Assembly: GCA_008477525.1 (NCBI GenBank)
Contig: SPDT01000001.1
Location: forward strand, 1,116,001-1,180,000
Direction of reading: 5' to 3'
Length of the DNA: 64,000 nucleotides
Source: Hypomyces perniciosus
Taxonomy: Eukaryota > Ascomycota > Sordariomycetes > Hypocreales > Hypocreaceae
Numbering within the stretch: the stretch's first letter is position 1; each line of letters starts with the position of its first letter. Both the position numbers and the translations under genes were made by a program. Under the pieces are notes generated by a model that made no database searches, was not told the origin of the DNA, and saw only the letters and a program-made list of their open reading frames with translations. Shown piece by piece: positions 45,900 to 57,325 of the stretch.

Positions 45900-47160
45900 T
45901 AATAATATATTATTAAATTAAAAGAGAAGAAAATGCCTTTATAAAGTTTTATTTATAACCTAGTGCTTAAAAAGCTAAAGGCTTTTTATAAACATTTAGC
46001 AAAAGTATTATAAAATATATAAATTTATTAGTCTATTAGTTTTACAGGTACTTTTATAATCTTTATATTATAGAAAGGCAGTCAACTATAAATATATTTT
46101 AATTCTTATATTTTAAATAAAATATTTTATAAAAACTAAACTTTTGTATTATTAATTTCTAAAACTATTAATAAACTTTTATATATTAAAATTATAATTG
46201 AATTTAATTTAAGAAATATATATTATTAAGTGTTTTTTTATAAAAAAGATAATATTTTACTATTAATAAGATATTTTAAATATAATATTATACTATTTAA
46301 CTTTATAAACTCCTGTATAAATTTTTAATAATATAATAATAATATACTATAAGATTTAATTAATTGTATTTATATTATATATTTCAATAATATCTTAATT
46401 TATAACTATATTTTTAAACAGTATATTTAATATATTTATTAAGTTTTAAAAAGGCTATAAAATATAAAGTTATATATTAATATTAATAAAGGCATTTTTT
46501 ATATTCCTTTAATACCTTTTTTTTAAATATATTGTTATATTTAATAAAGTTAAAATAAAATAGTTATATATTTAAGTTATTATTAAATAGTTAACATTTA
46601 AAAAGTTAAATAGTTTTAAATTATATTATTATACCTTTAATATTAAATTCTTTAGTATTATAAAAGCTTTTTAAATATAAAGATACTATTTAGTTTATAT
46701 CAATATAGAGATTTAGGTTATAATAAACTATTTTAACTATTATTACTTTATATATAAATAAAAGCTTTTAGTAAACTAGCTTTATTTAATTATTATATTA
46801 AATATAAGTTAAAAAAGCCTAAGTTTATTAATATTTTATTTTCATACTTTAACTTTTATAATTTTATTAAAATTACAGAATTATAGTAAAGCTATATAGT
46901 AATAATCTTATAGTATTTTTATAGTATAAAAACTAATTGCTTATATAAACTAACAGGATTTATAATAGTATATTATAATAATTAAAAATCTATAAAGTTA
47001 CTTATAAATATAAGTATTACTTTAATATTACATTAAGTTAAGGGATAGGGATTAGGTATTATTTAGTAAATAAATTACTTATAAAGTATAATAGTTAAAG
47101 TTATAGCTGCCAGTTTATAGGTTATATAATAAACTATTATAAGTTTACTGCTTGAATTAT
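45900..47160 (+). pseudogene. Ty3/gypsy RT-RNase H remnant (T4)
   Basis: The active-site motif reads FNNILIY (NN codons 46386-46391). It is colinear with T1 11,040-12,520. Stops and small indels are frequent. Confidence 0.78.
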
Positions 47161-47242
47161 AAAAGTCTTTATATTTAGCTATTTTATAAGTTTAATCAAA
47201 AGATTATTATATTTCATAAAAAGTTTAAAGTTAAAGAGTAGT

Positions 47243-47404
47243 TGTTATAGCACCAAGCCTGCCCTCCACTAACTTATTAATATTATATATATCCTTATAT
47301 AATAACTTAATCCTATACCTTTAAACTATATTTTTATACCTTCTTGCCTTATTTAAAATATAATAAAAATATTACTTTAACCTACTATTTTATATACTAT
47401 AATA
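47243..47404 (+). repeat. K2 5' LTR
   Basis: 162 bp, TGTTATAGCACCAAGCC to ATACTATAATA. The left flank GTAGT (47238-47242) is family T sequence. Confidence 0.94.
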
Positions 47405-50400
47405 GTTTATGCCTTTTTATAACAACTATACTATTACCTTTAGCCTTTAACCTTATTTAAAGAAAATTAATAAAGTTATTAATCGCTTAGTCGCAATACT
47501 ATAAAAAGCTTTATATTTTACAGGAAATTCACTAATCTTTAATTATAAGAACAGAATTAAACCTAAAGCCTATATCTCTATAATAAAAAATATACTATAG
47601 CTTAATATTTTAATTTATATTTAATTGTTTAAACTATATTTAAGTTAAAAATATTAAAGTAAAAATAAAAAGTATAAAAAGGAATTTTAATTAAAAAATA
47701 AACTTAATTAATTACTTTTATATTTAGCTTTATACTTATGTTATTTAAAAGTGTATAATACTAATTGTGATTTAATTCTATAGCTTTAAATATTCAAATT
47801 TAAATAATTCCTTAATATAATATTTAATTACTTTTAAAATTAAAAGTATAATTATAATATAGTTTTAAAATAAAAAGGTTTAAAAATATTATTATTATTA
47901 AAAACCTAAAGTTTATTTAATATAAAGTTTAAAGTTAAAGTAATATAATTAATAAATTTATTAAAGTTAAAAATAATAATAGTTTAAAATATGAAATTAA
48001 TAACTTTAAAGATAAATTTAATATTAATAATAACAATATCTAAACTAGTATTTTACTATACTATATAATATTATAATTAATATTAAAGAGATTAATACTT
48101 TTTTATAAATGTACCCTTTATTTTACTAATTAATTAAATAATAATATTTATAATTTAATATAAAAGGTATTTAATTATATTATAATAAAAAAACATAATT
48201 ATATTATATAAAAATAAAAAAGTAGTAAAACTTTTATTAAGTTTTTAAGTTTATAATATAAAACTTTTAACCTTGTATAATTTAATACTTAAAAGTTTAA
48301 TATTTATTATATAAAAAAGAAACTATTTTAAAAGTTTATTATTAAATTTAATAAATGAATAGTTTAAATTAAAAAAGTTAATATTTAAAACGTTAATACT
48401 TTTTACTCTGAAGTATTTAAAAAAATAATTATTACTTTTATTAATAAAAATAATAAACTTATAAATAAAGATAATTCGTTTATTTAAAAAACTATGAATT
48501 AAAAAGTCTATAATAACTTTAAAAAGTAAATTTATTATATTAAATTTAAAAATAACTATAAATTTAAAAAGTTAAATAATAACTATACTTTTTAATACAC
48601 TTTACTTTAAAATAAACTAAACCTTTTAAAATAAAGAAATATAGGTAATTTTATATAATTAAATATTATATTTTTTACTTTATAATATAAGAAATATTAA
48701 TAACTTCATAATTTATATTACTATTATAGTAGTTAATATATAATTAATAATTATATAAAAAAGTAAAAAGTTAATATTATAAAACTTTAAATATTATAAA
48801 GATATAATAGTTGCTTTTTAAAATATAAAATATATTAAAGTAATAATATTATAGTATTTTACAGTAAAGTATATATTTTAAATTAAAGAAAAAGTGTATT
48901 AATATTATAAATTTTTATTTTTTAATTCCTGCGATATTAATACTTTTTAATTTAAAGAAATACTTTATTATACTATAAAAACCAATTCTTATACTATATT
49001 AATAAAACTAGCTTTAATAAAAGATGAATTACTTTTAGTAATATATTTATTTATAAAAATATAAACTTTAATATAAAAAAGTAAAGAAAAAAGTAGCCTT
49101 CTAATAATATTATATTAAAAAGTATAATAAAATATTAAAATAGCCTATAAACCTAATACCTTTATAAATATAATAAATTATTAATTATAAATACTATAAA
49201 TAATAAATGATTATTTATTTATATTATATTATTCTTTATACATTCATTAATAATTATATTATCCTTTATTAATAGTAACTATTTAATATAAGGCTTTATT
49301 AACTAGTATTTCTTTTAAAATTGTTAAATTTTAATAATATAATTACTTAAATTAAAAACCGTTATTTTAATTAAGAGTAAAGTAGTAATATAGTTGGTTA
49401 ATAATATACCTTTAAATATAAAAATAAAAAAATATAAAAAGCTATATATATTTTTTAGTATTAATCTTTTAAATAAAAACCCCTTTATTTTTTAAAATAC
49501 TGTAATTATGGTAATATAGTTTTAATATTACTTAGCTTATATTAACAGTTACTTCTAATTTATAAGATTATTTAAGAAATTATTACTTTTAAACTTGTAT
49601 TATATTAATAATTCCTAGCTTAATAAGTATTTTATATAATATTAATATCCTAAGTAAACCTTTAAAGTTAATACTTTATATTATTAAAAAAAATATATAT
49701 ATATTAAAAAAGCTAAAAAAAAAAGTTAAAAAGAAAATTAGGTTTTAAATTTATATTAAAAATATATTAAAAGAGATAATACTTTAATACAGGGAAAAGG
49801 ATTTATATATTAACTTTATATTAATGTTAAAGCAAAATTACTATAATATTTATTACTTTAATGACTATAAAAAACTAAAAATGAAAATATAAATAATATT
49901 AAATAAGCCTTTAATATTAATTTTAATAATATTTATAAGTAATAATTATCAATATTTATATTAACATAAGTTAATATAACTCTTTAAGCTAAATATATTA
50001 ATATTGAATAAGCTTATAGTAATGGTATTATATAAGTAATTTAATTTAATAAATATTTAAATATTTAGTATAATATTAGTTATTTAATTTTAGAAAAGCT
50101 TATTTATTTAATATATAGAATTAATTTAAATACATTTAATAAAGAATATATAAGAATAGAAATATAAAGTATATTAATAATTAAAGTTTAATAAAAATAT
50201 TCTTATAAATATATTATTAAAATAAAGTACCTTTATAATAATATAAATATTATTTTTTATAACTTTTTATAATTTCTTTATATATTATTACAATAAAGAA
50301 TACTTTAAAAGGATATTAAAGTTTAATATTAATAAATCTATAGAAATAAAGTTAACATTAATAAGAAATAATTTTTAAAAGAAACTTTTTAATTAACTAT

Positions 50401-50559
50401 AAACTCAAATTATTAGCTTTCTTTTATGATTAATAAATAAACTTCTTTTTAAGCAATTATAAAACTATAAAATTAAACTTTAATTAAAAAAGAAGTATTC
50501 AATAAACATTAAGTTATAAAAAAATGATTAAATAAAATTTAATTAAAGGATTTATTAAA

Positions 50560-51000
50560 GACTTTAAAGTAAAATATACTGCCTTTTTAGTTTTTATAAT
50601 AAAACCTAAAAAAAGCGTTTATATTTATTAAAATTATTAAAGTTTGAATAATTTTACTATAAAAGATTATTATTTATTAATATTAATTTAAAGAATATTA
50701 AATACTTTATATAATATTAAATTTTATATTGACATAAATATAATAACTGCGTTTAATAAATTTAAAATTATAAAAAGATATAAATAAAAAATAATATTTA
50801 TAATTTAATTTAAATTATTTAAAACTTTTATTATATTTTTGAATTTTTATAATACTTTAATGTTTTTTTAATATTATATTAACTATATTTGATATAATAT
50901 ATTTAATAAAATTTATATAGTTTACTTTAATAATATTTTAATTTATTTAAGTATATAAAAAGATATTAATAATATATATAAGAATTTATAAATAAATTAA
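50560..51000 (+). pseudogene. Ty3/gypsy reverse transcriptase remnant (K2)
   Basis: Readable: AFLVFIIKPKKSVYIYQNYQ, SLNNFTIKDYYLLILI, then FYIDINIITAFNKFKIIKRY and, at the active site, VYFNNILIYLS. The family pattern is FMV.KPGG.LR.CVDYR.LN..T.KDRYPLPLI, FYTKLDI..AFNRIRI and YLDDILIYS. Both catalytic Asp read Asn (50929-50934). This is the best-preserved RT frame of family K. Confidence 0.92.
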
Positions 51001-52742
51001 TTACTTCAAATCGTTAAATTAAGATTATAAAATATAAATTAAAATAATAAAAATAAAGTATTTTAATTTAATTATTGTAAATAATAATATTAAAATAGAT
51101 TTTAAAAGAATAATTGTAATTGTAAATTAAAAGAGACTTTTAAACCTTTATAAACTTTAATAATTTTTAAGCTTTATAAGTTTTTATTATTCATTTATTA
51201 AAGGTTTTTTTAATATTTATAAACCTTTAAATAGCCTTTTAAAAGAATATACTATAAAAGTAAATAGAATTTTAAATTACTATATTTAATTATTTTAAAA
51301 CTTAATTTATAACTACTTTAATCTTTACTTTTTTTAACTATAATAAAAAGTAATTTTAAAAATAGATATTTTAAATTAAATATTTAATAATCTCTTTTTA
51401 ATACAGTAATACCTATACATATTAATTAATATTAATATTTTATTAAAAGTTATAATTTATATTTTTAAATAAAATTAAATAAATTTATTTTTTAAGATTT
51501 TTAAAATTATTATTAATATTATATTAAACTTAAAGCAATATTTTAATAAATTATATTATATTATTTAATTATAGCTAAGGAAGCTTAATTTATAAAAATA
51601 TCTTTATAGTAATATATTTTTTAATAAAAATATATTATTTTATTAGTATTTATATATTTAATGTTAAAACGTTTATTAATACTTTTATTTTATATATTTA
51701 AATTTTGTATATAGCTTTAAAAATAATTATATTAAATTAAAATATTTATTTTATATTTAAATTTTAAAAATAGCTATTTTGATAATCAAAATATACAGTA
51801 AATATCTTTTAGTTTATTATTTAGAGAGTAATTATTAAATTAAATAATTAAATATACAACTAAAGTAATATTTCAAACAGTTTATAAACTTTTATTAAAA
51901 TAATTAAATAAATTATTTATTATTTATAAGATTTATTTAAAATAATTAAATATTTAAAATAATAAAACCTTTAGTTATTCTTTATAGATTATAGTTTTTA
52001 CCTATATTTAAAAGTTAAACCTTTAAACCTTTATTGATTTAATTTACTTCTTATTTAAAAAAAGAAATTTTATAAAGTAAATACTATCATTAAATATTTC
52101 TAATACCTTTTCAATTAATAAAAGCCTTTATAATATAATTCATTATTTAATATAAAGCTGCAGTTAATATCTTAAAAGAGGATTTATATTAATTTATAAT
52201 TAATAAAAAGGTATAATTAAAGATTACATACTTTAAAATAAACTATTTAATAAAGAAAAAACATAATAAATAAATAAACCTATATAAAATCTTTAATATA
52301 TACCTTTAAGCTTATTAATTTAAACTCTTTAACTATATTTGCATTTTCTTTATATTTTATAACTCCTTTTTTAAACTATTAGCAGTTAATCAAATAAATT
52401 AATAAATATGTTTATTAAAATAAAATACTATTAATAAGTGAAAGAATAAAAATATATAAGGATAAATCTTTAAAAAAGATAATAAAATAAATAAAGTAAT
52501 AGAAAAATAGGAATTTAATAAAACCTTTAACTGCTATAATAAAGATAACCTATATTATTATATAGCTTAAAGTATTATATAAAAAACTTTAATAAACTTA
52601 GCCTATTTATTTAAGTTAAGAAAAGGAAAATAATTAATCAACTGGACCTATAATATAGCAGCTGCTTATAATAAAATTAAAATAATAGGAGGATTAAAAT
52701 ATATATAGTCTTAAAATAGCTATTTAAAGGTAAATAAAGTTT

Positions 52743-52754
52743 AAAAAGGGGGGG
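52743..52754 (+). other. K2 polypurine tract
   Basis: AAAAAGGGGGGG ends 3 bp before the 3' LTR at 52758. Confidence 0.88.
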
Positions 52755-52757
52755 TAC

Positions 52758-52919
52758 TATTATAGCACTAAACCTGCCCTTTAATAACTTATTAGTATTA
52801 TATATATCTTTATATAGTAACTTAGTTTTATACCTTTAAACTATATTCTTATAGTTTCTTACTTTATTTAAGGCATAATAAAAATATTACCTTAACCCAC
52901 TATTCTATATACTATAATA
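52758..52919 (+). repeat. K2 3' LTR
   Basis: 162 bp, TATTATAGCACTAAACC to ATACTATAATA. It is followed directly by K internal sequence instead of host sequence. Confidence 0.93.
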
Positions 52920-53364
52920 AATAAGGATAGCCTATATTATTATATAGTTTAAAAATATTATATGTTAAGCTAGTAACCTGTAAAAGACTTAAAAAAGTAA
53001 AACACTGCCTTTTTAAAATATTATATAAAAAACCCTAATAAGCTTAGCCTGCCTGCCTAGGTTAAGAAAAGGAAAGTAATTAACTAGTTAGACCTATAAT
53101 ATAATAGCTGTTTATAATAAAATTAAGATAATAGAAGGATTGGAATATATATAGTTTTAAAATAGCTATTTAAAGGCAAATAAAGTTTAAAAGGGGGGGT
53201 ACTATTATAGTATTAAACCTGCCCTTTAATAATTTATTAGTATTATATATATCTTTATACAATAACTTAGTCCCATACCTTTAAACTATATTCTTATAGC
53301 TTTTTACTTTATTTAAGGTATAATAAAGATATTACCTTAACCTACTGTTTTGTATACCATAATA
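52920..53364 (+). mobile_element. Duplicated 3' end of a second K element
   Basis: It repeats the last part of the K internal region, a polypurine tract (53189-53199) and a 3' LTR (53203-53364). It keeps about 60 bp missing from K2 (around TTAAGCTAGTAACCTG). It ends in family C sequence, so it comes from a K element that was inserted in C3. It was fused to K2 by recombination or deletion. Confidence 0.85.
53203..53364 (+). repeat. 3' LTR of the second K element
   Basis: 162 bp, TATTATAGTATTAAACC to ATACCATAATA. The right flank CTATA... continues as family C. Confidence 0.92.
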
Positions 53365-55590
53365 CTATATATTTTTTATAATAATTACCTTGAATAAATA
53401 AAGTAATTAAATACAATATATATTATTTATAGTATATTTAATAAAGTATTTAATTAGGCTTTTAAGTTCAGTTTTAAATTCTCTTTTATTTTAGCTAGCT
53501 TTATAGTCTTTATGCAGCTATAGGTATAGATCTTCTTTTAATTTAGCTATAGGTTTATAGAAAGCTTTTTTATAAAAAAAAGCTATAAAGTCGCGGAACT
53601 ATTACTTTATTTTATTAGTTAGTAATATTATTTCAAATATAAACAAAGGGCTTATATTAATAAAGTATACTACTGCTTTAGTGCATTTAAACTATAAGTT
53701 ATTTAAATAATTAATATAATTAAGTATTTTAATTAATTTAGTTATTACTTTTTAATCTATATACTTTAATATACTATTTAGTTTATAAGTATAAGAAAAG
53801 GAAAGTTTAAAGATAATTCCTTTTTTATTTGCTAAAAGCTAGTAATATATTAAACATTTCATTAATATTATAGCTTTTTTATTATTTTATTTAATATAAT
53901 ATATAGAGGTATTATATTGTATTTTAATTATATTTATAACATTAAAAAGAGTATTATAAACAGTATTATATTCTTTATTTAATAAAGCGTATATATATAA
54001 CTATATAGTATATTTATTTTAAGTATTAAATATTAATTATCTTTATATATCTTTACAGATAATTTTAAACATTTCAATAACCTTTAAAAAAAGGTTTTAG
54101 TATTTATCTATTAAATAATCTATATAAAATAATTTATAATATATATATTAAAGCATAAAACTCCCAGTCTATATACTTAGTTCCCTTTATCTTTATATTC
54201 CTAGTGTTTTTAATTAATACCTTTAACACTTCAAAGCTAAAATACTTAAATTATAAATATTAAAGGTATTTAAAGTTAAAGTATAATAGTAAAGGGTTAT
54301 ATATTAATCTTTTTCTTTTTATTATAGTATATACTCTATTATATATACTTAAAAGTAGGAAAAGAGTTATTATGCTATTTAGAATATAGTATTTAAGTAT
54401 AAAAGCAGTATAAAAAGATAAAGGTTTATATTAAAAAAATAAAAGGGTATGTTTATACTTTATTTTAACTATTATAATATTTAAGTTAACTATATTAATA
54501 TAAAGTGTATTATTATATTTTATTAGCTAAGCTTTAGCTTCATAAAGCTTGAAAGCTAATATGATATTAATATAAAATCCTTTTATAATAGTAATATTAA
54601 TAAATTTAATAAAGTATATAATTCCTTTAAATAGGTTATAAAGAGTGTTTTTAATTCAGTGATATCCTTTCTTTAAAATTTAATACCTAATTACATTTAC
54701 TTTAATATAATTATTTTCTATATTTAAAATATAAAAGCTAAAAATAAAGTAATTCCTATTATTTATAAAGTAAATAGTATTATAAGTATTAAAGAGAGTA
54801 CTTTAAAAGAGTCTATAAAATATATCCCTTATATTTATATATATTAATATATTTATTAAATATATAATAAAGTTCTTTTTCTTTTTATTAAATAGGTTTA
54901 AGGAAATTAAAGCTATTTAAAGGTATAAATTAATACCTTTTTTCTTTAAAGTAAATAAATTTATACTTTTTTATATAAGCTTTTTATGTAAAATAGCCTA
55001 TTTATCTTTTTAAAAGCGTATATAAATCTTATTAACTTACTTAGGAAAAAGCTTATACTTTCCTTATTTATTAAACCTTTTAGTAAGCGCAGTTTATACT
55101 TTACTGTATTTTATTAGTGTTTAGGTATACTTTTTTAAACTGCAGGGATAATCTTTATTAACTAATAGCTTAATGTTTATATTATTATTTACTATTATAT
55201 TATCAACGTATTTTTTAAATATTATATATAAGCTTTAAGCATTATTTACTATATTTTTTATATTATTTAAAAAAAGTTAGCTAAATTAATAAAAATAAAT
55301 ATTTCTTTTAATTTACTGCTTTTTATTAGTATATCTATATAGTATAAATAATATAAAGTAAAACTTAAAGTATAGTAAACTTTAATAACTTTTAAAAACG
55401 CTATTTAAAAAGATATTCTTATAGTTTTAAAAAACTTATATTAAATAGTATATATATAGGTATATAATTAATTTATATACTATACTTTTAGCTTTATACT
55501 TTTATACATAGTATTGTATAGGACTTATTAATAAAAAAATATACTTCTTTTTAAATTATTTCCTTATAAAGAGAACGGCAGTTCCTAAAC
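53365..55590 (-). mobile_element. C3, Ty1/copia fragment spanning the ancestral C1 junction
   Basis: Minus-oriented family C sequence, homologous to C1 5,755-6,485 (integrase, 53,365-about 54,090). It then continues directly, at about 54,080-54,100, as the reverse complement of C1 16,605 downward (GAG-pre-integrase, protease, gag). It thus preserves the arrangement that C1 had before the inversion. It is truncated at both ends by K elements; the right edge (about 55,570-55,610) is imprecise. It is strongly RIPed and has no RT. Confidence 0.82.
53380..54250 (-). pseudogene. Ty1/copia GAG-pre-integrase and integrase remnant (C3)
   Basis: The aligned part of C1 carries the motifs APSYIYKPNSALKQAGQEV and LWHL*LRY. 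C3 has the same order in one piece, with TpA transitions throughout. CGCGGAACTA at about 53,592-53,601 is one of few CpG-containing blocks kept in both copies. Confidence 0.75.
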
Positions 55591-56732
55591 CTTTTAATAA
55601 TATAGTAAAAAGTAAAATAAAATATTAAAAAAAATAAAATTAAAAATTAAAAATAAAATTAAGTTTTAAGTTTATATTAAAAATATATTAAAAGAAATAA
55701 TACTTTAATATAAGAAAAGGGATTTATATATTAACCTTATATTAATATTAATGTAAAGTTATAACTATATTTATTAATTTAATAATTAAAAACATTAAAG
55801 ATTAAAATATAAATAATATTAAATAAACCTTTAATATTAATTTTAATAATAGTTATAATTAATCGCTATGAATATTTATATTAATAAAATTTAATATAAT
55901 CTTTTAAATTAAATATATTAATATATAATAAACGTATAATAATGATATTATATAAATCACTTAATTTAATAAATATTGAAATAACTACTATAATATTATT
56001 TATTTAATTTTATATAGATTTATTTATTTAATATATAAAATTAATTTAAGTAAATTTAATAAAAAAGATATAAAAATAAAAATATAAAATATATTAATTA
56101 TTAAAGCTTAATAAAAATACTGTTATAAATATATTATAAAAATAAAATAGCTTTATAGTAATATAAATATTAGTCTTTATAGCTTTTTATAATTTCTTTA
56201 TATACTTTGTTAAAGGGGAATTGGCACTCCAAAATATATATACAATATATATATATACCTATACGCAATAACTGGTATTAAGCGCAGGAACCGCGCTTTT
56301 AACAGAACCATAAAGCAGTAATTAAGTAATATAAGGACTAAAAGATACTGCGGATTATTTAATTATAATACCAGCAGCTAAAAGCAATTAACAGTTACCT
56401 TTATACGCCTTAGCAGCTATATATTTACAGGTAAGGTTATATATTAAAGGGGGAAGAAGGTTACATTATATTAAACTAGCTTTATCTATATATCTTTATA
56501 CTTTAAAGCTTTCTTAATTAAATAACTACTTAAATAAGTAGCTGATTATTTTTACATAAACTTTAAGAAAAGAAAATGCAGGTATATTAAATATATTAGT
56601 TACCCCCGACAAAATACTATTATAATAAAAAGTACTTTTAAAGGATATTAAAGTTTAATATAAATAAATTTATAAAAGTAAAGTTAAAATTAATAAAAAG
56701 TAATATTTAAAAGAAATTTCTTAATTTATTAT
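55591..56732 (+). mobile_element. K3, fragment of a family K element
   Basis: Plus-oriented, homologous to K2 at about 49,700-50,395 (region before RT). It is interrupted by the 407-bp insertion at 56207-56613 and ends where the R3 LTR begins (56733). The left edge with C3 is uncertain. No motif survives. Confidence 0.75.
56207..56613. mobile_element. Unresolved ~407-bp insertion in K3 (candidate solo LTR)
   Basis: The insertion is absent from the aligned K2 sequence (about 50,285). The sequence ATACT flanks it on both sides (56202-56206, 56614-56618). Its ends read TTGTTAAAGGGG and CCCCCGACAAA, so it contains TGTTA...GACA termini in the style of an LTR, but the exact edges are uncertain by one or two bases. 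It is GC-richer and less RIPed than K3. No second copy occurs in this window. Confidence 0.65.
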
Positions 56733-57311
56733 TGTTAAAAGGAGGGCTAAAAAGCAAGGATTTTAGTGTATTTAGATAACCTTCCTAATCTGGCTAGACC
56801 TAGATTTAGGCCTGACGCTAGGACCGAGTTCTAGAGGAACTTTAGTGTAAGTCAGGAATTCTCTTTTATCCTTAATAATAACAATTAAGCTAAGACCAGC
56901 TACCCCGCCTACCCTAGACTTAATATAATGCTTATAATAGGTATTATAAGAAATCTCACTAAAATGGTTTCCTGTTTATATAGCTGTAAGTCGATTTAAT
57001 CGATTTTATATATAAATAAATTTTACAGAAAATAAAAATACAGCTATAAACCCAATTCTGCTACTATATACTTATTATTAAGTCGGAAGACTATTATAGA
57101 AGATAAAGCATTATTCTATAATTACTTTTATAATATAGCTATATATTATTAGATATCCTATAGCTTTTTAGCTATTAAATTAATTACAATTTAATTATTT
57201 AGTCTATTATTTACCCAGTAAACTTTTAATTGTTTCCTTATTGCTGCGTTATATACAGCTTCCTAACAGCTATATATAAATAAGGTTCAGTATAACCTTA
57301 TTATTTTAAGA
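56733..57311 (+). repeat. R3 5' LTR
   Basis: About 579 bp from TGTTAAAAGGAGGG to TTATTATTTTAAGA. The 3' edge is supported by R1/R2, which end at the equivalent base, and by the PBS that follows. A TATATAAAT motif is near 57,008-57,018. The first about 140 bp have no match in R1 or R2. Confidence 0.78.
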
Positions 57312-57325
57312 GGTTATAAGCCTAA
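57312..57325 (+). other. R3 primer binding site, copia half-tRNA type
   Basis: GGTTATAAGCCTAA immediately follows the LTR. With RIP changes reversed it resembles GGTTATGGGCCCAA, the initiator tRNA-Met half-molecule site known from Drosophila copia, also seen after the C1 LTR. Confidence 0.6.

Larger units (their letters stand above)
43787..47242 (+). mobile_element. T4, decayed Ty3/gypsy element of family T (5' half)
   Basis: Plus orientation: 5' LTR (43787-44047), gag (44,060-44,870), gag-to-RT region (to about 45,900), RT-RNase H (about 45,900-47,160). It is interrupted at 47243 by K2, with GTAGT as the left flank. The integrase half is not found downstream, because the far end of the K array lies in C3, so it was lost by deletion. 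It is strongly RIPed. It mirrors T3 in opposite orientation about 18 kb away. Confidence 0.83.
47243..52919 (+). mobile_element. K2, RIPed Ty3/gypsy element inserted in T4
   Basis: 5' LTR (47243-47404), internal region with RT (50,560-51,000), polypurine tract (52743-52754) and 3' LTR (52758-52919), total 5,677 bp. The right flank is not the expected GTAGT. Instead a second K 3' end follows (52920-53364), joined at a CTATAATA match. An internal deletion of about 60 bp near 52,575 relative to the second end is visible. The gag/protease region (about 47,400-50,500) and integrase region (about 51,600-52,700) are placed by homology and position only. Confidence 0.88.
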
